Shown: one piece after another, positions 12,448 to 26,353 of the stretch | Numbering within the stretch: position 1 is the stretch's first letter | Layout of the letters: each line of letters begins with the position of its first letter | NCBI RefSeq assembly: GCF_002078875.1 | Contig: NC_034438.1 | Location: forward strand, 18,257,497-18,321,496 | Reading direction: 5' to 3' | DNA length: 64,000 bases | From: Numida meleagris | Lineage: Eukaryota; Chordata; Aves; Galliformes; Numididae | Made by a program: the position numbers and the translations under genes | Notes under the pieces: generated by a model | What the model was told of the DNA's origin: nothing | Seen by the model: only the letters and a program-made list of their open reading frames with translations | The model's database searches: none

Positions 12448-14829
12448 GAGATAAATGTTTAAGAAGAGACATTTGTTTAGCATTTCCTTTTCAAAGAAAG
12501 CAGGATAAATATCACTTTCTTCTAACCAAGTAGAGCTGATTTTCAAACTAACCCCTACAACACAGAAGGGTCCAGACCCAGCCTTCTTGTTAATATCTAT
12601 TGAGAGGCAGGTGCTAACTGGCGTCCAAGCTGCTAAGTGCATGACAATCAGCAAGTAACAAAATCTCTCTTTGTTTTTGTACCTTTATTTTATTTTCATT
12701 ATGCTACAATCCCATAATCACAACTCCTAATCTTCACAACTGACAAATGTTGCTTAAGAATTTAACAACGAATATGCCTATAGCACTTCCATGCCAGGCA
12801 GCTGTCCCCATGTATGGGTATTAGTGTCATGGCCACATCAACAGATTTAAAAGTGCTGGCAGAGTGCCATCATCACATTTCATCCTTTCCTGTTAGGTCT
12901 TTAGATATGTGTGTTGTAGGAGAGAAAGATGTTTTGAAAAAAAGACATCATATCGAAGCAAGCTTTAGGGAACTTCTGTTGAGAGCCTTTCTCCTCCTCC
13001 TCAAAATGGGTCATTTTATGTGGTTGCTTTTCTAGATTCTAATCTCTAAGGCTGCAAGCCTGCAAACGCTCACGCATGTGATTAACTCTGACTACCCACA
13101 TGCATAAAATGCTTGCAGGATGGGGGCTTTAATTTGTTGTGACAATGTCAGGCAGAAAGGAGCTAAGTGGGGATATGTGAGGAGAGCTGTATAACTGAGG
13201 CCATCAAGAGCAGGCTGCATTAACCCTGTCCTGGGCAAGACTTCGTAAATGACTGCTGCATCTCCTCAGACCATATTCATGTTATACTGAGCTTCGTTTC
13301 AGGAGTTGCCAGAATCGCTCAAAGAAGCTGAAAGGAGAGTACAAGGACCCATCATTCTGTAAAGTTTTATTTGGAGGAAATTCACAATGTTTTTCTACCA
13401 TTCAACTTGGGATTTACTGTTGTGAAAGTTAAGGCTTTGCTTACTTGTCCAGGATGGCAAGAGAGCAGCACATAAAATGCTTTGTATTCCTGAGAACTAA
13501 TGTGCACGTAGTGAAAAGTGTACCTCCTGAATTTATGCAACACAGTGCTATGGTCTCTTCCTCCATCCATGATACCCTGTGTCAGGTGCAGCTGCTCCAC
13601 AGATTGTGGTTACTCCCTAATTATTTGCATGTAGGACACATAATAGGAGAGATGATACTGTGCTGAGTTGCATCCAATACCCAGAGAAGCTCTGCTTTGG
13701 GACATTTTCCCTAGCTGCAGTTTGTGCCAAAAAAATTGTAACTTGCCAAAGGAGTATCCTAGTGATGACAAAAGGTACCACATGTAAAATGCAGAATGCA
13801 TGCACAGGTCCCAGTCAGGGAAATGAGACAATGACATGTTAGAAAAGACAAGATGTGGTACTTGGCAATGTGATTCCGTTTCAGTCATAGTCAGTTTACA
13901 AACCAAACCTTCTGCTGAAGTTCTACAGATTTTCATTCCTATGAGATGGTGTTATAAATGTTTGGCAAAGGTTGTGCCTACTGAATACAACAACCTGCAT
14001 CCTATCCTTCATCTCAAGATAAAGGTAAGAATTGTTCTCATAATCTTAAACAGTTCAGGACAGAATGATTTTTCATTTTAATCACAGTGTAGTAAACTTT
14101 GGCAGACAAAATGATGAGCAGAACTTGTAGGAAAATATTGAAATGCCAATGGGAAGTGGAGAGAGGGTGGGCCAAAGCATTTCTTCCCAACTTGTGCTAA
14201 AACAAGGGCTGCAAAGATCAGCTTGCTGTTGTAATTTAATCTGAGCAATTTAATAAGAACAAAGAATACAACATTAGAAATATGATTAAAACTAATTTTT
14301 CTAATAGAATTTGGATAACATAATGCAAACATTTAAAACTGTAGCAAGTGTTGCCTCTTGTATACCTTTCTGCTCCACTAGACTGCAGGTGCCTGAGGAG
14401 ATTTTGTCAACATAATGTATTATCAAGTGCCTTACTTTCAGTTTTCAGTTCTGTGAGCAATTCAACAGCTACAAATCAAAACTTCCTATTAAATGATTAA
14501 TTCACTCAAGAGATCTCTGTCACAAATACAAAAAAAAAGACTTAAGGGATCATCAGGTGTTAAAGTGCAAACACCTGGAAATCAGGTAACGATATTGTTG
14601 TGGTCCTAATTCCATAACAATGACCAAGAGTTTGATAAAGCAAGTTCTATAAGCAATAGTATGACTGAAAAGTAGTCTCTCACAGTTTCCTGCAATGTGC
14701 TTACATTCTTGCTAAGAGCATTCAAGCTCTGATTGATGATTTTCTTGCTTTCAAAACATCTGACGTAGACTCTCGGAAATCAAAAATTAGGTAACATTGC
14801 AGTGCTTCTGCCCAGTGAGAGCACAGGAT

Positions 14830-14923
14830 CATCTGATGGTTTGATTTGATTATTTGATGGGTTGATGGTTGGACTAGATGATCTTAATGGTCTTTTCCAG
14901 TCGTAATGATTCTATGATTCTAT
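14830..14923 (+). mobile_element. CR1 retrotransposon 3' end
   Basis: Carries the CR1 terminal block (gttggactagatgatctta, then tcttttccag) and ends in the octamer-like repeats tgattctatgattctat. It is strongly 5'-truncated, about 95 bp. Confidence 0.85.
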
Positions 14924-15864
14924 CTCTCACCACATACTTAAGACACTATTTCATGAAACATGGGGACTTCAATATCTCTAAGCCTTCAATACTGTTAATA
15001 AACACTGAAGATATTGGCCCAGATAGGCTAATACTTGGTAGAAGCATATAGGCTCTTATTACATAAGGTACACTTCTTTTGGAATTCTGGCTAGAAATGT
15101 ATACAACATTAATGTCATTGCTGTTTTTCCATATGCCTAGATGTTTTGAATTTACATCTGTTGACAAGAAACAGAAATTGAAGGAGAATAAATTTCCAAG
15201 AAATATTTAAACTGCAGCTAAAGGGATTCAAAATAATTCAGTATGTCTCCTCACAAACTACTGCATTTCAGTGCACACTATAGACATAAGCCTTTTGCGA
15301 TCTAGTGTACAGTATACCTAAATATGGAATCCCAAGTGTGCCAGTGCATATCTTGTTTATAAATCCAGTATACAGTTTGGTTTAGAGTGTGTCTCAGCAT
15401 ATCTTATTGTGACAAATGGAAAATTTGAACCTCTATATGGTGTTTTTATGGCTTATAGGATTTAAAAGAGTTGAAAAGAGTATGATCCTTTCAAAGTGTT
15501 TTGTTTTGTTTTTCCTGACTAGTCATTCAAAAGCTGCCATCATCCAGCCAGGTTACTGAGCATTTCTTTAATCTCTTATTTGGTCTATGGCAGAAGGTTC
15601 TATTTCTTCACAGTAAATAAAAGAAGCTTTCTCCTGGACTGGTTCGGTGCTGTTTGACCAGAAGAAGAGCTGCTGTTCTGCTGCAGATTTTGAATGAACA
15701 GAATGGGGCAATATCTATACTGGAAACATGCTTTAGGATATTTGCACCCCAATGCAGAGTCTATCATGTAAGCACACTTTCTGAATTTGATTTCTAAAAA
15801 CCAAAATATTTTTCTGTTTCCATTCTAAAAGATTTCTGCTTCCAATTTTTTTGCTTTATTTCTT

Positions 15865-15975
15865 CCCCCCCCCCCCCCCCCCTTTATTCTTCAGTTTCTT
15901 TTTTTCTACATGTAGAATAATAATAACAGCTTTATAGGGCAATTATTTTCTCAATTTCTTCCCCCCCCCCCCCCC
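15865..15975. repeat. Two poly-C tracts (18 C and 15 C) about 80 bp apart
   Basis: C at 15865-15882 and 15961-15975. Both are preceded by 'tttctt' and followed by T-rich sequence, inside a pyrimidine-rich stretch. Confidence 0.95.
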
Positions 15976-16467
15976 TTTTTTTAATGTTTGATCACAAAAC
16001 TAGGTTACTTTTCCAAAGACAGGAATATTCAAAGTCAAGCACACAACAGGCTTTGTATATCATGTAATTTAGGATCACGCTACAGGTTCTAAACAAGCTG
16101 GAGCATTTACCTCATCCAAAACGGCTCAGATACCATAAGGATGAGAAGAATCAGAGCTGCACTAGTACAGTGCTACCTGAGCTAATTTACCTAACTCTTC
16201 CATGACAATTAATTAGGAGATAATAATGTGCTGACATAGCAATTCCACATCCATTACTGGAGTTAGCTCAGACACCTCTGCCAGGTACAGGTGGGGTGTG
16301 CACTCTCCAAAAACATTTCTAGAGAATGTTGTAATATTCTGCACTATCTTATGCTTAATTTAAAATTCACCAAAAATCTTAACATGTACTTAAATTCTCA
16401 TACAAGGTGACCTTTTTTCCTCCTGTATCAGTCTTCTATCCAACAAATACAGAGATGCAAAAAAGAC

Positions 16468-16626
16468 ATAGAATCACAGAATTATAGAATCTTGGGATGG
16501 TTTGGAGGGACCTTGAAGATCACCTAGTCCCAAAACTGCTGTGGGCAAGGCTGCCACTCACCAGATCGGGCTGCTCACGGCCCCATCCAAGTTGAACACA
16601 TCCAGGGATGGGGCATCCACTGCAGA
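16468..16626 (-). mobile_element. CR1 3' fragment
   Basis: Reverse-oriented CR1. It begins with catagaatcacagaattata (complement of the 3' octamers) and continues through gggaccttgaagatcacct and ggccccatccaa to the 'ccagggatggggcatccac' block. Confidence 0.88.
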
Positions 16627-19365
16627 TTTTGTCACTGCAGGGTCACATGCAAAACCTTTGTCTACCTTCATTGAAGATGTTTGCATCAAAAAGGTTTAGT
16701 TCTGTGAGTTATAGATAAACGTTCCAGTCTTAATAGTATCATTACTTCACTTAAAGAAAGAATGCCATTTTTCCTTCAATTTTAAAAGTACTCCCAGCAC
16801 ACTTCGACTTATTTTTTAGACTACATGCCCCAATCTCCATTGAAGAATTTCTCTCTGTAAGCCACAGCACTGTGTATTAATATCTGTGTGACAGAAAATG
16901 TCAGAACTGATATCAGGAGTCTGGAGCATGGCAGACATTTCCTACACTTAGTACTACCACTTTTTATCCTCCCCTTAATACCAGTTTTGCCTCTTGGAAT
17001 AATGTAAGACTTACAATTTGTATCAGAAGTCTTCTTGGATAAGTCTTAATGGGTCAGATTCATGAAACACAGAAATATGCATCCTGAGTGCCACATATGA
17101 AAGACTCTCTCCTAAAGATGGTCAGAATCTGAAGTTAACTGCTTCTCTGAAGAACAACTTTCCATAGCCACACCTTGGAGGAAATATTTCCTTTCCTTCC
17201 AATCTTTCTGGAACACACTTATTTAAATTTAATTTATACTAAGATGTTAGGTATGTCTTCCTTGCACAATATGTAGACTCAGGACTCAAATGTTAAACAT
17301 GCTGAACCAAAAGCCAATAAGGCTGCATCTTCACCGTTAATTTCTATACACTTCAAAACATTCCCAGTACTGAGACACTGGCTGAAATTAGCCCATTTCT
17401 AGACTTTTAAATTCCCTCGTTACTCCAAATAGAATAATCATGATGATGCCTCTTGGGAACGCTACTCAATCCATGTTACATCCTTTGCCATGCCCAGGAA
17501 TTGTTTGGCCTAAAGGCCCTGGCTCATATTAGAGGTGTGCCCAAGCCTAATGATCTAACAGTATAAACAATTGAGTTTCAGTGCCCAGGAATGCTGTCTA
17601 GCACTTTTTAATTTAGCCGTATAGATGAGTCCAACAATCTGCCAGTGAGAACGCAGACCTCTGAACAGGTGTATTTACCCTGACTGTCTAGAAGGGCTGA
17701 GCAGTATCAACAGAGTTCTACAGTGCTGCCACAGAGCTGCTAATTAAACTGTTATTTAAAAGCACTGTAAGTTTCTGTTGTGTAGATAAGATACACTGCT
17801 GTCTGGTTTCAAACACCTTACACTGTTTGAAAGGAAATTGCAAAGACACTAGGGCATGATTGGGCCCATGATACTCTGCACATATCTACACACAGATTTT
17901 TGTAAATTATTGCGCCAACAGCTTTGCACTGTTTTACCCGACAGAGAAGACATAAATTGTCTTTCTGTAGCAGTTTATGTTAAATATCCTCAATTCCAAT
18001 TGAAGTCAGGCTCTCTACAGGGGATTATCCATTTGTTGTATTCTGTGATCATACTAGAGTGGAATAGTGACAAAGTAGTCCTGTGGAGACTGTTAAACAC
18101 TTCATATAGCTGTACTTTATTGCACAGCAGTACAAAGTTAGCAAGATCTAGCTGCGCTGTTTAAAAGGTCCTTTTGCAAGAGCACCATCCAAAAATGTTT
18201 GTATAAATATTTCAGTGATCATCCCAGAACTCTTTTTGACCTAAATGTTTGTAGTGAAGATTAATTAAGTTATTCAAACTGCATCCTGTCATTGACAACA
18301 ACCAGCACTGAATGTTGCCTCAAGAAAGATGTCTGAGAAACCTCATTACAGATAGCATAGGAAAAACATATCCTGTGGGAAGTTTCACTCTGATCTCAGG
18401 CAGTTTTCAATTGACTTGCATTCTAAAGCAATCATCTTTATTTCTCACCAGAAAAAAATATAGCATATTTTATGTTTTTTTTGTGAGTGATTGTATTTGT
18501 ACAAGTGCCAACTGGCTTTTGAATTCTTTCCAAGTCTTGGCCTCACTGCATCTTTCATAAAATAGTTTCCCAGGATGAATATCTTTTTCCTTCTTAACGT
18601 ATGCTGCAATTTCAGTATCACTGGATTCTCTCCCTATGGTATGTTTTTTGATTAGGAAATAGGACCACACAATTTACTTTCACTCAACTACTGCTATCTC
18701 TACCATCTCCCTCTTATTATTTTCTTGCCTAAGTCTTGCCTACTTCTTCCTAACTCTAGAAGGAAACTATTTCAATAATACATTCTTGATAGAATATGTC
18801 ACATACTCCCTGCAGCTCTGCATCAAGAAGATTTGAAAATAACCACCATTTGCACGGATGTCTCTCCATTTGTAATAATTCAGAAGGTACTTGGAGTTTT
18901 GATCCAGGCTGTTGAATTGGCTTTCCTTTGTATAGATACTGCATAATTTTGTATTGGAGTAAAAAGAGATCTCTCTTATTAAAGTTGTTTGCCGAAAAAT
19001 ACTTGGAAGAAATAATATTAATGAACAATCAACAATAATTAAAAGAGAAAATGGCATGAGGAACAGAATGTGTTACCTTGACCACGTGCACATTTAAAGC
19101 AATGTCCTTCTTCATGCTCTGAATGTCAATGTGAAGTGGGAAGGAAAAAGAATCCTTTCCCAACAAATTCAGTTATACGTCTGCCTCAAAACAGAAGGAA
19201 ACCAGTATGCTAGCCCTGCTTTCTTCCTTTTCTTCTCTGCAGGATTGGTGACAGTGAAAGAGAAGGCTGCAAACTTTGCTTGGGTATGAACCTGAAAGGA
19301 TTTTGCGAACACAGATAAATAATCTCAAAATGCTCCTCCACAAGAGCTATTTTGCAATGTTCCTC

Positions 19366-19440
19366 TCACAGAACCATAGAGGTTAGAAGGGACTTCTGGA
19401 AATCATCTAATCCAACCTCCCTGCTAAAGCAGTTCCTACA
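19366..19440 (-). mobile_element. CR1-family 3' end (divergent subfamily)
   Basis: Short reverse-oriented copy: cacagaaccatagaggttag, then gaagggacttctggaaatca and 'tccaacctccctgctaaagc'. The wording ('ctctggagatcatctagtcc' type) differs from the main CR1 copies here and points to an older or different subfamily. Confidence 0.75.
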
Positions 19441-20682
19441 CGTACCTCTTTGCATGGCTATTTTGGATTATTTCTGCAGGTAGAGAAGATTCTAAATGGC
19501 AAGATATTTCCTTTCATTCATCTGTACTAAGAGTATTAAGTGTGTAAGAACTTGCAAAACACAATCACAAATATCTGTTGTCCAGAGAGCATTCTACCAG
19601 AGAATTTAACTTGATATGCTTAGATCCAACTTATGAATCTAAGCCTGGTCTGTGAGGCATTAGCTTTAGATCACTTTCATAGCACAGCATAGCTTCTGTG
19701 ACTACAAAGAAACATCAGCAGTCTAGTTCTCAGAATTAGGCATTAATGAGGATGAGCAGCAGGATCAGAATCTGGTTTTAGGTGAATAATGTTTACAAAG
19801 AGCTGGAAAAATGTACATGTGTCCTGGGCAGGGAGCAATACCACAGGAAAGAAGGTCTGAAGCATGTAGAGCCTCTCAGAAACATCTTATATTGACATCT
19901 CTATTTAGGTGCCATGGCTATTTATTCTTCTATGAATATTCAAAGAGGCAGATGTCATACTGAAAAAAGTATGCCTCACACAAAGAAGAATGATACCTGC
20001 TAGGAGAAAATCTTACATATTTGAAAACAGAAACAAAACAGAAGAGATGATGACACAGTAAGGGTAATTGAAGGGTCCTAATTTTTCTGAGGAGGCTGAA
20101 AACACATCCCTTTACATTCTGTCAAGAAGAAATGTCTGGAAAAGCTTATACCCCGTTAGTGAACACAGCTATACAGAGAACTCAAAGGTTTAATACTTAT
20201 AGTGGTTTATATTCTCCCACCAGGAACGAACTCATGTTTAAAATGTCCTGAGCTCTCCCCATGAAGGGCCTTTTCAACCTTCTTTTTTTGGGGATGTATT
20301 TGCAAATTTCAGACTTTCCACAGATAAGTAAATTTTCTGTCATGTTTTGTTTATGTCTTTGCAGGCAGAGAATAAAGAAAACTCCAAACCACCACTGAAA
20401 GTTCAAAGATGACAAGTATATAAAAATGGAAGAGACAAGATTATTTCACAGAAGGAAATTGTAACTTTCCATATTTAAAAAGGTTTGGGTGGATTTTATT
20501 GTTTAAGAAGGTATGAGGTGTTGACTTGAAACCCAAAGTAGGGGGAGGTTTAATGATACAGAAACAGAGAATGTTTGGAGATTATGATTCATCACACCAG
20601 CGTGTGTGTTTTAAATAGATACTTATGTATCTAGATAGATGGCTACCAATTTTCAGCTTTTTAACCTATTTAACTGTTCAAA

Positions 20683-20709
20683 GTTTTGGCATGAAGGATA
20701 TGCCAAAAC
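20683..20709. repeat. Perfect 10-bp inverted repeat, 7-nt spacer
   Basis: GTTTTGGCAT (20683-20692), gaaggat, ATGCCAAAAC (20700-20709). The arms contain TTGGCA/TGCCAA, which resemble NFI half-sites, but the spacing is wider than the usual NFI palindrome. Confidence 0.85.
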
Positions 20710-23700
20710 ATATGCTCTGAGGTCAAACAGAATCAATGTTATGTATGCATAGAGATCAGTGTGCTTTCATTCCAGTTTGTTCTGTATTTCATAAAATTTC
20801 TCCTAACTCCATAGAAATAAATGTCACAACACTTTTTGCCCTCCTCAATGTTACGCATTAAATTATTTCATCATTATAAGCACAAAGACAGCATCATTTT
20901 CCTTAGACACGACACTCTTCTGAAAAGGTATAAAACTCATTACATTAAGTCCTTAAGTCCAAGATACAAGGGAGGGTCTTTCTTCAACCTTTATAAATAA
21001 GTACTTCAAGCAGATCTCATTAGTTAGGCATTTGAGGGTGAAACTAATGGATGTTCTGGAGTATGGTTAGACTATAACCTCTTCTATGACTACAACTCTA
21101 ATAGGCACAGTAAGCATGATTAGGCACTGCCAGAAGTATGGAGCTCAAACATACTAGTCACTGAAGAACTTACCCAACACTCTGTTGGGTTTTGCAGCCT
21201 GTGCTGGACTCTGTACTACTGATATCCAAGACAATTTATATTAGACTGGATACATCTGCAAGGGAGACCTCAACAACAATAACAGCCTTACAGACAATTC
21301 CCAAATTGTCGATATTGCCAACTGCCAAATTTTTCCATAACTACCATTCTGTAGTTGCTGTTATCAGAATTCAAGTGGAATACAGTGCAGCACTACACAA
21401 GACACAACGTGGCCTTCAAAACACCTGTGAGGCATGGGAATTACTGATGGAAACGGTCTTTATTATGTTATATGTTATGTTATATCAACAGCGTTTGTTA
21501 ATGTTATGGCTGGATGGAAGAGAAAGAGGAACTGCACGGATGTGGAAGACAGCCTGCTGCACTAGGTGCTTCTGAAGGACTTTTGACCTTATCAGCCAAA
21601 GGTTCTATCTGGATCTGGCGCACTGAAAAGAATTGCTCATGTTAGTAACTTGTAGTATTTTTATTCAAATGAGTATGTTTGTGTTTCCTTTTAGTTAGGT
21701 TTTCCTGTCTTTGCCAATAATTCCTTTTAGACAGCAAGGCAAGGAAAACTTTATCAATGAGGGAGCAAGATGTAAAGGCTGGAATATAGAATTGGAAGCA
21801 TCTCTGGCCCAGAGAAATCACTGCAAATTAGCAATAGTTCCAGGATGCTTGATGTATCAGCCTTTAATCCTGGGAAGAGGGAAAAATGGGTCATCCTTTT
21901 CACATTGTTCTGCAGAGAGTAAAATCTGGTGAAATAACATGAGCTTGTTAGTTTCAGTTGATAATTTCTGCCCTTTTCAAAAACTGTCAAATCAGTCGGC
22001 TGAGAAATGAAGTGCTAAGGGTACAAGTGAATAATGCAATCAGGGGAAAAATGCTGAAGGATAGTTTTAGACAGTTCAATACACTGAGGAAAAAAAACAT
22101 GGAGTACTGTTGAGCAGAAGCTAAAGAAAATATGTCCATTCACATACAGTGCTTGAAACATATGAAAGAGAGACCATATGTGTATTATGAGTAAATCACA
22201 TACTGGATTTAAACTGTTTTTTACAAAAGGAGTTTTTAAAAGCTGATTGTCAAATGTCAATTTAAAAATACAACAAACAACATTAAATAAGCAACTTAGT
22301 TGCCCAGCTTTTCATGTAGAGCTGTTAATTTGTACTTCAGACATATGGACCGAATTTATTATTGGACTTCAGATTTGTTATATTGTTTTAAAAACAGTGA
22401 GAGGAAGTCTGAAAAACAGACTAGGAAGTGCTAATTATGAGGAAAGGATAAAGAAGCCTTGTAAAACAATCTTGATCACAAGGCAGTAAGATTTCTCTTC
22501 CCCTTTAGTAGCATTCCAAAATTATCTGAAATCAGAGGTCAGTGCTATTCCAGAATTTAAAAATAAAGAGATTTACCCATTTGCTTTGGTACTGCTTGCA
22601 TTCTGGGAACTGACTAGAAGTCAGCTGCACCAACAGTGCCATGCACAGCAGCTCCGTGGCTGGTCTTTGGGTCTGTTCCCACAGCACCAAACAGACCAAA
22701 CATGGCAGTGCAGAACTGGAGCATAGCAGCCCCAGCCTAGATCACAGTTGCCTACAAGATGCTTCCATTGCTATCTGCTGATAGATGAATTGGCTTAGAT
22801 TTTTCCCAGCTGTGCTATGGCTTCTACACAGCAAATTTGCAAGGGCTGTTCTGCTGAGATTTTGCCTAGTGTGGTAAACTTGTATCCCAGCCTAGCCAGC
22901 TAGGAATTGTGCTCAGCCGTAGCCCTAGGAAGTTCAAGAATCAGATGGCTTCCAGGTCTGGTTTCATTACAAATAAGCAGTGACCAGCCTGTGTTTTTTA
23001 AATAAAAGAGTACATGAACTCCTATTTTAGATAATCACATTGTGTTAGCCTAGAGCACAGCAATGAGATGTTCAATTACTTTTGGGGAGAACAAAAAATG
23101 CATTAGCATATTTATCATTATACTTTAAAATAAGACTGAATACTCATTAAACATGCATAAAAGAATGTAAATGAAATTAAATCCCCGGAGGCGGTTTTCA
23201 AACACAGGACCTCTCCACTTCAACCAAAACCCTTTTGCCATGGTGATCTTTTGAGATTAAATGTACATGTAAATTGGTGTTTTCTCACTGCCTCTGCAAA
23301 AAAAAAAAAGCAATTACATTTTCAGAGTAGTTAGTATTTACTTCTCCTTTTACCCCTATTGTCTCCTTTTCATCCCTACCGTCAACAGTTTATGGGCGTT
23401 CGGTATCAGAAGTAGTAAGTAAGCTACTCTCTTTTTCTAGTCCAGCTACGTATGTATGGCCTTTGCTAGCACCTTCCTCCCAATACCAATTCCTGAAAAC
23501 TTAAGGTACTTCCTAGAAAGATAATATTTTTTCCCTCAGTGGTTTTATGATCTATTCTGAAGAATCTGGATTGACTTAAAAAGATCATGTTACTCAGTGC
23601 ATACTTATCTATGAGTGCCTGTGTTGAGGAGAATACATTAATTGTGATATTTAAAATCATTATTTTTAGAAACAAGATATGAGACTAATATAGAGTATCT

Positions 23701-25539
23701 ACAAAATAGGCTGTTTGCCTTACTTGTCAAATCTGCATTGTTATTATTTATTATGTAAATAGTATCACTGACAGGTAGAGAAGAGCAGATACAGATTAGT
23801 TCAGTTTTCTCTTGATTTCAGCCATCACAGCAATCTCACAGTCTTACATAACAAATTCATAAGGTACAGGTCCAAGCCCCCAGCCTTCCCCAAAACAGCA
23901 ATCTTTCTTACTAAATCCCCGTAAGTATGCCAAACTCACACTAAAATTATGATTGTTTATACATAGTAAGAGTATTATATTCTTGTATCTGCTGTGGCCT
24001 TCTCTAGGAGTTTGACTGGAAAAAGACTGACTGAAGTCTGAGAAAGATTTTGCAGTTTGGACTTGAGTCAGGAATGAATATTGAGAGGTAAGCCTAGCCT
24101 TTGGAATGCCTTCTCTTTAAATTATTTCCCCATTTCTATGGCATAAGCATAGAAATAATCACAGTATCAAGTATGACAAATAGAAAATGATCTTTTCTCT
24201 TTGAAGAACTTACATCAGAATAAGGGGTTGGTTCACCCACTATTACTAAATAAGAAATCAGAAATGGTCTTCCATTTGATAAAGTATAATGTTCATTTGA
24301 ATTGCAACTATAGCTACAGAAAGATGCAGAAGATGACAGCAGTAAATAGGTCAGAGTGGAAAAGTACCTCATTGGTGCTGCTGTGGGAAAGGATTATCTC
24401 AGTGTGACATCCCTCATTATTCATGCTGATGGAAGTTTGGCATAGGGGAACTGTTAAATGACTAAATCTGCTTTAAAAACCTGATGTACAACATGAAATG
24501 GCTTACATCTTCCTAAGGAATAACTGTTCTTCAGGAAAACAAATGAAAGAAAAAGATGTTGTAGGAAGAAAATAATAAGCATACATAAAGCATTACTTTT
24601 GTAGAATTTTAATTTATATGAAATGGCAACTCCAAAAGGTTCAAGCTGCTCAATAACAGATGCATAAACTGGACAGAACATCAAAATAAGCTGTATTGGA
24701 AACTGCAGTCATCAAAACAAGTCCAAAGAAGGCTAAAGGTGACAAGTCTGAAAACAGTTTAAAGTTTAATTACTGTCCACTGAAGTTACTTGCTTACTAC
24801 AAGTGGAATCTAGAGTCCTAGGTTAAGCATGAGGACGAGGCACCTCCAAAAACATCTGTCAAATACAGCACTGAAGATATCCAAAAATCGCCAACAAGAA
24901 ACAGAGAGGAAAAGGATAGGTGTTAAACTTCTGAAGGGCTTGGACAGTTTTTTTCCCAATTTGTAAAGACGTGGTTCTGGATTTTTTTTTAAAGGTAAGA
25001 AGATCTGAAATACCACCTCACAGTAGAAGCCTACAGCAGCATTTCTCCCCCAAGCCCACCAGCAGCTTCCCTCTCCATGCCAGGAACTCAGTGAGCCAAG
25101 AAAGACCAGATTCTGTCAGATATCGGATATCCACCAAAGCTACATCTATTTCAAGTTTCTCTTCTGAATTGATCAGATGACTTTGTGCCCACTGAGGGAA
25201 GACTTACCTTCTCCTTCTAAGAGCAATTCTATCCTTCACTGTCAGAAAGAACTGTAAGATATAGTAGCATGGATTAGATAAACTGTTACTTCTATAAACC
25301 AGCCAAACTTCAGAAAAATTCTGTAGCTCAGTGGACCATGGTCCACCAGCCCAGCTTGTGTACAGTCCTACACAGTTAAGAATCACTCAGCAAGCTATAA
25401 TTAGGGAAAGCTGAAAAATAATGGCAAAGAACAGAGAAAAATATTTCTTTCCTGTTAGAGGGATAACATGTATGTTACATTATGTGACAGGCAGGAAGTA
25501 GAAGAAACCATGTAGGCCAGTGTCCAGGAACTCTGATGC

Positions 25540-26353
25540 TGGTAGGGGTTTTTACGCTTCAGCATGGAACAATGTCCCTGTTCAACATACTGGGATAGGG
25601 CAACATGGATTTACCAATGGTAAATCATGCATGACTGGCTTGATAGTCATCCTTTTAGAAAAGAATGAAGGAAAAGTAGTGGATGTTGTTGACTTTGACC
25701 TTGGCAAGACTTTTGGTGTGATATTCCACAGCACATTTGCAGACAAATTAAGGAAAAGAGTTTTGGATAGGTAGGCTGCAAGGCAGCTGAAATCTGCCTG
25801 GTAGGCGGAGTTTTACCATTGCTGTTGTTTACCACTGAGATTAAAACTGATAGATACAAGCAGCATTCCTTCACGTTGATATGGGGGCTAACGTTGTTTA
25901 ACATTTTCATAAAGAACAAAGACACTGGGAGGAGATGCACTGTCTGGGAGTTCATGGATGTCATTAGATTAGATCACAGCTCAATCCACAAGGAGAAGTG
26001 GAATCTGGCTGCCATCTTACTCTATGTAAACGACTGTTATAGAGAAAATAGAGACAGACCATTCTGAATATATGTACCAAATGCCAAACCAGACAGCTAT
26101 GGATATATACCGCAAAATGACAAGTATGTGACAAGTTGAATTGTCGTTGTATGCAAGGAAAAAATATTATTCACAGTGAGTGCTGTTAGCACTGCACTTA
26201 GTTGCTCAAGCAAGTTGTGGGATCTCCATCCTTGGAGAGTTTCAGAACTGGGCTGGAAGAGGTCCTGAGCTAATCAGTCTGCTTGTTAATTTAGTTCTGC
26301 CTACAGATGCTCTACAGAAGTCTCTGCCATTCTAAATTTTCCTATAACTCTAT
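25540..26353 (+). pseudogene. Decayed CR1-type LINE with reverse-transcriptase remnant
   Basis: An open stretch at about 25585-25774 encodes QHGFTNGKSCMTGLIVIL, then VVDVVDFDLGKTFGVIFHST and DKLRK. This lines up with the CR1 reverse-transcriptase pattern HGF(T)KGKSCLTNL...VDVVYLDFSKAFDTV...DKLRK. The following VFNDINDL-type segment survives only as LFNIFIKN (around 25895). Downstream, 'ggatctccatccttggagag' and 'ggctggaagaggtcctgagc' (26220-26270) match the CR1 region after the ORF, with a worn 3' end to about 26353. Frames are broken, the invariant catalytic segment is not seen, and large internal parts are missing, so the copy is inactive. Confidence 0.75.

Larger units (their letters stand above)
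6879..14829. other. Intergenic, no gene recognised
   Basis: Apart from the CpG-retaining block, the A-rich tract and the TA repeat listed separately, nothing identifiable. Short overlapping frames around 13.4-14.1 kb on both strands have no recognisable protein content. Confidence 0.6.
14924..25539. other. Intergenic, no gene recognised
   Basis: Holds two small CR1 fragments, the poly-C pair and the 20.7-kb inverted repeat. The 127-codon frame at 21192-21575 (+) includes a 12-bp tandem duplication (ttatgttatatg-type, 21463-21486) and has no recognisable domain. Confidence 0.6.
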
